The position numbers and the translations under genes are program-made. The notes beneath the pieces were generated by a model. That model did not search any database. It was not told the origin of the DNA and saw nothing but the letters and a program-made list of their open reading frames with translations. 10,369 bases of DNA. Origin: Pseudomonadota bacterium (GTDB lineage Bacteria > Pseudomonadota > Gammaproteobacteria > UBA5335). Below are positions 6,412 through 10,369 of this stretch, in pieces (position 1 is the first letter of the stretch; the number at the start of each line of letters is the position of its first letter). Location: NCBI GenBank assembly GCA_021783685.1, contig JAJXTQ010000040.1, positions 1-10,369 of the forward strand. Reading direction: 5' to 3'.

Positions 6412-7197
6412 TCAGGAAAACCGTGGCTGGCGGCGGTCCTGGAACGCGGCCAGACCCTCGGTGACATCGGCGGCGAGCAGGGCCGCGACCGCCTGGCTGC
6501 GCTCCATGGCGAGACCCTCCGCCAGGGTCGTATCGAGGCCGCTCCGGGCCAGTCGTTTCATCGTGGCGAGACCGCCGCGGCTGCGCCCGGCGATGCCGCG
6601 GCAGTATTCCAGGCTGGTGTCGAACAGCCGCTCGTCTTCGGCGACCTGGTTGACCAGGCCCCAGGCCTGCGCCTCCGCCGCGGAGATCCAGCGGGCGCTG
6701 TAGAACAGGTCCATCGCCCGGCGCGGCCCGATCACCCGCGGCAGGCGCTGCGTGCCACCCCAGCCGGGGATCAGGCCGAACTGAGCGTGCTGGTCACCGA
6801 ACCGCGCGCCGGCCGCCGCAATCACAACATCGCAGGCGAGCATCAATTCGAGCCCGCCGGCCAGGCAAAGTCCCTGCACTGCCGCGACGACGGGCAGGGG
6901 GCTCGCCTCCAGCCGCTCCAGCGCGGCATGGCCGGTGTCGATGAAGCGGGCGAGCGCCGCCGGCTCCGCACGCAGTCCCTGCACCTCATCGAGATCGGCG
7001 CCGGTGCAGAAATGCTTGCCGCTGCTGCCGATCAGTACGCAGCGCACCGATGCATCCCGCTCGAACGTCTCCAAACCCTGCCGCAGCCCGTCGATGACGG
7101 CAAGCGAGAGGCAGTTGAACCTGGCCGGCCGGTTCAGCCGCAGGATGCCGACCGCGCCGTCGCGTTCGACCGCGACAGGTGTGGCTGTTTCGCTCAT
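6412..7197 (-). CDS. Enoyl-CoA hydratase/isomerase family protein
   Basis: This 261-residue crotonase-fold protein is likely to hydrate or isomerise an enoyl-CoA in the cytoplasm. The first oxyanion-hole segment is HFCTGADL (62-69). The second is LAGGLEL (112-118), carrying E117, which corresponds to Glu144 of rat mitochondrial hydratase. The segment FGDQHAQFGLIPGWGGTQRL (133-152) places His137 where the second catalytic Glu (Glu164 in rat) normally stands. A hydratase with both glutamates is therefore not present, and isomerase, hydrolase or altered hydratase chemistry should be considered. The start is ATG at 7197, whose bases overlap the dehydrogenase TGA (ATGA), a sign of translational coupling. 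A GGGGGA sequence lies just upstream. The C-terminal helix FQDRRQPRF is intact. The gene is second in the dehydrogenase-hydratase-lyase operon. Confidence 0.88.
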   Translation of the reverse strand: MSETATPVAVERDGAVGILRLNRPARFNCLSLAVIDGLRQGLETFERDASVRCVLIGSSGKHFCTGADLDEVQGLRAEPAALARFIDTGHAALERLEASPLPVVAAVQGLCLAGGLELMLACDVVIAAAGARFGDQHAQFGLIPGWGGTQRLPRVIGPRRAMDLFYSARWISAAEAQAWGLVNQVAEDERLFDTSLEYCRGIAGRSRGGLATMKRLARSGLDTTLAEGLAMERSQAVAALLAADVTEGLAAFQDRRQPRFS

Positions 7198-8363
7198 GCG
7201 GTCCCCCGGTTGGCATATTGCACCGCGATCCGTCCGACCCGTTCGCGGGCGATGATCAGCTTCATGATCTGCGCCGTCCCATCGCCGATTTCCAGCCCCA
7301 TCACATCGCGCAGGCGCTGCTGGTGCGGCAGGTCCATCGTCCATCCGTAATGGCCGTGCGTCAGCAGGCACTGATGGATCACTTCGACCGCGTGCTTCGG
7401 CGCGTACCATTTGCACATCGCCGCCTCGGCGGTGTGCGGTACCCCGCGATCGCGTAACGATAACGTATGGTAGCACAACTGCCGCGCCGCGGCGAGCACC
7501 GTCTCGGCTTCCGCGATCGGGAAGCTGACGCCCTGGTACTGCGCCAGCGGCGCGCCGAATGCGTGCCGGTCCCGGATATAGGCCCAGGTCTCGTCCACCG
7601 AGGCCTGAGCGGCGGCGATGCACTGCAGCCCGATCAGCACCCGGCTGTAGTCGAACCCCTGCATCACCTGCGTGAAGCCGGCGCCCTCGCGGCCGATCAG
7701 CGCGTCCGCCGGGACTGCGACGTCGTCGAAGAACAGGGAGCCGCGGCCGATGATCCGCGATCCCACGTCGTTGAACCGGGTGCGGCTGATGCCGGGCGCG
7801 TCCAGCGGCACCAGAAAGGCGCTGATGCCGCGGGCGCCGTCTTCCGCCTGCCCGCTGCGGGCAAACAGCACGATCGCATCCGCCTGATCGGCGAAGGAGA
7901 TCGAGGTCTTCTCCCCGCTCAACCGGAAGCCGCCGCCGTCGCGCCGTGCCCGCAGCGCAAGGTTTGCGGCGTCGGAGCCGCCGCGGGGTTCGGTCAGTCC
8001 GAGGGCGACGACCGCCTCCCCGGCAACGATCCGCGGCACCCAGGCGGCGGCGATCGCCTCGGGCGCGTGGCGGGTCAGGATGCCGCCCATCAGCGATCCC
8101 AGAAGTTGCGCGTAGCTGACGTTGAAGTCGCCGTAGGCGATCTCCTCGATCACGATTCCGGCGGTGGCGCCGTCGGCACCGATGCCGCCGAAGCGTTCCG
8201 GCAGGTCGGGTCCGATCAGGCCGAGGCCGCCCATCTCGCGCAACAGGGCGGGGTCGAGCCTTTCCTCCCGCTCGCGCGCCTGATAGCCCGGGGCGAGGCG
8301 CTCGCGCGCGAACCGCCGCGCCACCTCGCGGATTTCCGCCTGCGCGTCCATGTGAACCGCCAT
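7194..8363 (-). CDS. Acyl-CoA dehydrogenase, cyclohexanecarboxyl-CoA dehydrogenase-like
   Basis: This 389-residue flavoprotein introduces a double bond alpha-beta to the CoA thioester and passes electrons to ETF. The N-terminal helical domain ends near 115. The FAD/substrate motif ALGLTEPRGGSDA is at 120-132, and GEKTSIS at 150-156 is in the beta domain. The C-terminal helical domain holds a DRHAFG segment (265-270) and LRDVMGLEIGDGTAQIMK (351-368). In that last motif, D361 stands where straight-chain dehydrogenases of the MCAD/SCAD type have the catalytic Glu (YEGT). Asp here is, to my recollection, characteristic of alicyclic acyl-CoA dehydrogenases. AGAGGG at 8373-8378, 9 bases upstream, supports the ATG at 8363; a second in-frame ATG lies at 8351. 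It is the first gene of the operon. Two adjacent rare TTA leucine codons (residues 301 and 303) coincide with an operator-like sequence at 7460-7473. Confidence 0.9.
   Translation of the reverse strand: MAVHMDAQAEIREVARRFARERLAPGYQAREREERLDPALLREMGGLGLIGPDLPERFGGIGADGATAGIVIEEIAYGDFNVSYAQLLGSLMGGILTRHAPEAIAAAWVPRIVAGEAVVALGLTEPRGGSDAANLALRARRDGGGFRLSGEKTSISFADQADAIVLFARSGQAEDGARGISAFLVPLDAPGISRTRFNDVGSRIIGRGSLFFDDVAVPADALIGREGAGFTQVMQGFDYSRVLIGLQCIAAAQASVDETWAYIRDRHAFGAPLAQYQGVSFPIAEAETVLAAARQLCYHTLSLRDRGVPHTAEAAMCKWYAPKHAVEVIHQCLLTHGHYGWTMDLPHQQRLRDVMGLEIGDGTAQIMKLIIARERVGRIAVQYANRGTA
7460..7473. promoter_or_regulatory. Operator-like sequence inside the acyl-CoA dehydrogenase gene
   Basis: ATAACGTATGGTAG matches the intergenic palindrome at 8422-8435 (CTAACGTATGTTAG) at 12 of 14 bases, including a run of nine. 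It lies about 900 bases inside the operon's first gene and forces a TTA leucine codon, with a second TTA beside it, in a genome where TTA should be rare. An auxiliary downstream operator is possible; chance is also possible. Confidence 0.25.
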
Positions 8364-8421
8364 CCGATGATACCCTCTTGCTCCGCCGGTGCCGCGGCGG
8401 TGCGGCCGGGCGCCCAGCCGC

Positions 8422-8435
8422 CTAACGTATGTTAG
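8422..8435. promoter_or_regulatory. Palindromic operator upstream of the dehydrogenase operon
   Basis: CTAAC-GTAT-GTTAG is a perfect 5-base inverted repeat with a 4-base centre, AT-rich against a very GC-rich background. It lies in the 173-base divergent region between the dehydrogenase operon and the Nudix gene, and overlaps the predicted -10 element of the operon promoter. Size and position suit a TetR- or GntR-type repressor responding to an acyl-CoA. The regulator itself is not in this window. Confidence 0.5.
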
Positions 8436-8462
8436 ATAGTCGTCTGGCAGCCCGTGCGTCAA
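8433..8462 (-). promoter_or_regulatory. Putative sigma-70-type promoter for the dehydrogenase-hydratase-lyase operon
   Basis: On the - strand TTGACG (8462-8457) is followed after 18 bases by TATCTA (8438-8433). The -35 element is a good match to the consensus and the -10 is poor. The start of transcription would fall inside or just after the palindrome at 8422-8435. This would leave a leader of about 60 bases before the ATG at 8363. Confidence 0.4.
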
Positions 8463-8536
8463 TCCCAAGCGGTGCGTCGGCCACGGCCGGCGAAAGCCTG
8501 TTGTCGCGCCGGGGCCAAAGCGTGTAGCGTCACCGG

Positions 8537-9334
8537 ATGTCGCACGAAGAAATCCGCCCCCGCCTCGCCGCCACCATGATGTTGCTCCGGCAACCCTCCG
8601 ACCGGCTTGAGGTGTTCATGGTCGTTCGCCACCATGAGATCGACTTCGCCTCGGGCGCGCTGGTGTTTCCCGGCGGCAGCGTCGATCCGGGCGATCTGGA
8701 ACTCGCCGCCCGACCCGATCGCTGCCCGCCGATCGCTGGGCTGGACGCGGCGGCTCTGAGCTGCCGGGTGGCGGCCGTGCGGGAGGTGTTCGAGGAAACC
8801 GGGATGCTGCTCGCGCGCGCCGGCGACCGGCTGGTCGATGGCGCGCGCCGCAAGCAGATCGATGACACCTACCGGGCGGCGCTCTGCCGGGGCGAAGCGG
8901 GGTTCGCGGACCTGCTGGAGCGCGAGGACCTGACCCTTGCAACCGAGATGCTGGTGCCGTTCGCCCACTGGATCACGCCGCAGGGCAGGCGGAAGCGGTT
9001 CGACACGCATTTCTTCCTCGCCGAGGCACCATCCGACCAGTCGGCCACGCACGACGGTCGCGAGGCGGTCGATTCCGTGTGGATCGAACCGCTCGTGGCG
9101 ATCACCGAGGCCGACCGCGGCCGCTACAAGCTGGTGTTCCCCACCCAGATGAACCTGGTCAAACTGGGCCGCAGCACCGATCTTGCCTCGGCGCTGCGGA
9201 CGGCGCGTGCCAGCAAGGTAGTGACGGTCCAGCCGGAAGTGATCGAAACCCCGGATGGCCGGACGCTGCGCCTGCCGGCCGAGGCCGACTACGGCGGCGA
9301 ATTGTTCCGGCCGACCAACGCCCCCGCGGTCTGA
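8537..9334 (+). CDS. Nudix hydrolase, NUDT19-like (probable CoA/acyl-CoA diphosphatase)
   Basis: This 265-residue protein has an N-terminal RPRLAATMMLL strand and the FPGG segment at 44-47. The catalytic half of the Nudix box, REVFEETG, is at 82-89. The stretch between the FPGG glycines and the REVFEETG helix is longer than in a standard Nudix box (GX5EX7REUXEEXGU). The same enlargement is seen in the NUDT19/RP2p group, which hydrolyses CoA and acyl-CoAs to 3',5'-ADP and phosphopantetheine derivatives. RKRFDTHFFLAEAP (about residues 152-165) is also typical of that group. The role may be CoA turnover or removal of dead-end acyl-CoAs; this is inference. The ATG at 8537 has no clear ribosome binding site, which may mean a leaderless or weakly translated message. 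It is divergent from the dehydrogenase operon and ends 10 bases before the convergent CoA-transferase stop. Confidence 0.82.
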   Translation: MSHEEIRPRLAATMMLLRQPSDRLEVFMVVRHHEIDFASGALVFPGGSVDPGDLELAARPDRCPPIAGLDAAALSCRVAAVREVFEETGMLLARAGDRLVDGARRKQIDDTYRAALCRGEAGFADLLEREDLTLATEMLVPFAHWITPQGRRKRFDTHFFLAEAPSDQSATHDGREAVDSVWIEPLVAITEADRGRYKLVFPTQMNLVKLGRSTDLASALRTARASKVVTVQPEVIETPDGRTLRLPAEADYGGELFRPTNAPAV

Positions 9335-9344
9335 ATCGGCGCCC

Positions 9345-10369
9345 TCATCCCGCCACGCTTTCGGCGATCACGCCGCGGGCCAGGAGGTCGGCGAGCGTCG
9401 CGGCGTCCATGCCAAGCACTTCGGTGAGGACGGAACGCGTGTGCTCGCCGAGCAGCGGCGGACTGGTGGGCGCCACCGGCGGCGTGCCGTGCAGGCGCAG
9501 CGGCGAGGCCACCACCTGCACCTCGCCCGCGGTCGGATGCCGGATCCGCTGCACCGCACCGCGCGCGCGCACTTCCGGCGCGCTCAGCGCCTCGGGCACG
9601 TCGCGCACCAGGCCGGTCGGGATGTCGGCGGCGCGCAGCACCTCCACCCAGGCGGCCGCGGTGCGACGGGAGAACAGCTCGGACAGCAACGCCAGCAGCA
9701 CGTCGCGGTTGCGCTGGCGGTCCCGGTTGCGCAGGAAGCGCGGGTCCTCCGCCAGGTCCGGCCGGCCGATCACCTGGCGACAGAGCAGGGCGAACTGCCG
9801 GTCGTTGCCGCAGCCCAGTACGAAGCCGGTGTCGCTGCCCCGGAACGTTCCATATGGGACCACGGTGGCGTGGCCGTTGCCGAAGCGGCGCGGCACCACC
9901 CCGGCGTTCAGCCACCCGCTGCCCACGTTGACCAGCAGGGCAAGCCCGCTGTCCAGCAGCGCGATGTCGATGAACTGCCCGGCGCCGGTGCGCTCGCGAG
10001 CGAACAGCGCCGCGAGAACCGCCTGGGTCGCATTCATGCCGGTGACGACGTCGGTTACCGCCACGCCGTGCTTCACCGGTTCTCCGTCGGCCTCGCCGGT
10101 GACCGACATCAGGCCGGCCTCGGCCTGGATCACCCCATCGTAGCCGGGGTCCCCCGCCCGCGGGCTGACCCGCCCGTAGCCGGAGATCGAGCAGTAAATA
10201 AGCCGGGGATTGAGCGCGTGCATCGCCTCCCAGCCGAGGCCGAGGCGCTCCAGGGTGCCGAAGCGCAGGTTCTCGATCAGCACGTCGGCGCGCCCCGCTA
10301 GCTCGCGCAGGATCGCCAGTCCTTCCGGCGCCTTGAGGTCCAGCGCGACGCTGCTCTTGTTGCGGTTGG
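9345..10369 (-). CDS. CaiB/BaiF family (family III) CoA-transferase, 5' end beyond window
   Basis: About 341 C-terminal residues of a family III CoA-transferase are present. The N-terminal part lies beyond the right edge, where the frame is still open. The first visible residues, N-R-N-K-S-S-V-A-L-D-L-K, are the conserved CoA-binding segment found about 45-60 residues from the N-terminus of intact members. ADVLIENLRFGTLERLGLG and PRLIYCSISGYG follow. The catalytic Asp, which forms the aspartyl-CoA thioester, is the codon at 10050-10052 in GVAVTDVVTGM. The small C-terminal domain includes a VPYGTFR segment and a C-terminal LGEHTRSVL segment. An intact member would be about 390-400 residues. 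These enzymes move CoA between an acyl-CoA and a free acid, so this one could activate the pathway substrate at the expense of another CoA ester. Donor and acceptor are not deducible. The gene converges on the Nudix gene with only 10 bases between stops. Confidence 0.9.
   Translation of the reverse strand, partial: NRNKSSVALDLKAPEGLAILRELAGRADVLIENLRFGTLERLGLGWEAMHALNPRLIYCSISGYGRVSPRAGDPGYDGVIQAEAGLMSVTGEADGEPVKHGVAVTDVVTGMNATQAVLAALFARERTGAGQFIDIALLDSGLALLVNVGSGWLNAGVVPRRFGNGHATVVPYGTFRGSDTGFVLGCGNDRQFALLCRQVIGRPDLAEDPRFLRNRDRQRNRDVLLALLSELFSRRTAAAWVEVLRAADIPTGLVRDVPEALSAPEVRARGAVQRIRHPTAGEVQVVASPLRLHGTPPVAPTSPPLLGEHTRSVLTEVLGMDAATLADLLARGVIAESVAG

Noticed and set aside
7198..7623. N-terminal extension of the hydratase frame back to 7623
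   Set aside because: The extension is an out-of-frame reading of the dehydrogenase gene. The ATG at 7197 in the ATGA overlap gives the normal crotonase length.
7467..8435. 322-codon + frame antisense to the acyl-CoA dehydrogenase
   Set aside because: The - strand dehydrogenase has all family motifs in order. The + strand translation has none.
8364..8468. Upstream ATG at 8468 as the dehydrogenase start
   Set aside because: It would place the predicted promoter and palindrome inside the coding region and add 35 residues without homology. AGAGGG at 8373-8378 supports 8363.

Overview
The window is a high-GC stretch of bacterial chromosome, dense in coding sequence, that carries acyl-CoA catabolism genes. 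Base composition, codon use and gene families suggest a proteobacterium, probably an alphaproteobacterium of the Acetobacteraceae/Rhodospirillales type. That placement is inference; no rRNA or marker gene is present. I see no tRNA, CRISPR array, transposase or phage gene.

Layout. Positions 1-520 hold no intact gene, but 302-388 looks like the decayed C-terminal end of a Baeyer-Villiger monooxygenase. A two-gene + strand operon follows: a PECR-like short-chain dehydrogenase/reductase (521-1390) and an AMP-forming acyl-CoA ligase resembling cyclohexanecarboxylate-CoA ligase (1397-3022). The gap at 3023-3301 contains two degraded gene tails on the - strand. One copies the 3' end of the HMG-CoA lyase gene at 5428-6390, and the other resembles the 3' end of the adjacent MFS transporter gene. 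The MFS gene (3302-4738, -) and a broken ThDP-enzyme (acetolactate-synthase-like) gene (4978 to about 5427, +) come next. A three-gene - strand operon then runs acyl-CoA dehydrogenase (8363-7194), enoyl-CoA hydratase-like (7197-6412, ATGA overlap) and HMG-CoA lyase-like (6390-5428). Divergent from it is a NUDT19-like Nudix hydrolase (8537-9334, +). This converges at 10 bp on a CaiB/BaiF family CoA-transferase (9345 to past the right edge, -).

How the genes may work together (inference). The MFS protein would import an organic acid and the ligase or CoA-transferase would make its CoA thioester. The dehydrogenase, hydratase and SDR would carry out beta-oxidation-type steps, and the lyase would cleave a 3-hydroxy-3-methyl-acyl-CoA-type intermediate. 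The Nudix enzyme may trim CoA or acyl-CoA. A branched or alicyclic carboxylic acid is a plausible substrate, but the sequence does not fix it.

The most interesting signals are four. First, duplicated 3' gene tails suggest that the MFS/ThDP block was inserted between an originally convergent ligase and lyase operon. Second, there is the broken ThDP gene itself. Third, two palindromes of the form CTA(A/C)C-N4-G(T/G)TAG lie in the two divergent promoter regions, with a near-copy inside the dehydrogenase gene. Fourth, several enzymes have non-canonical active-site residues (SDR, crotonase, lyase, dehydrogenase). I see no clear new defence or mobile system.
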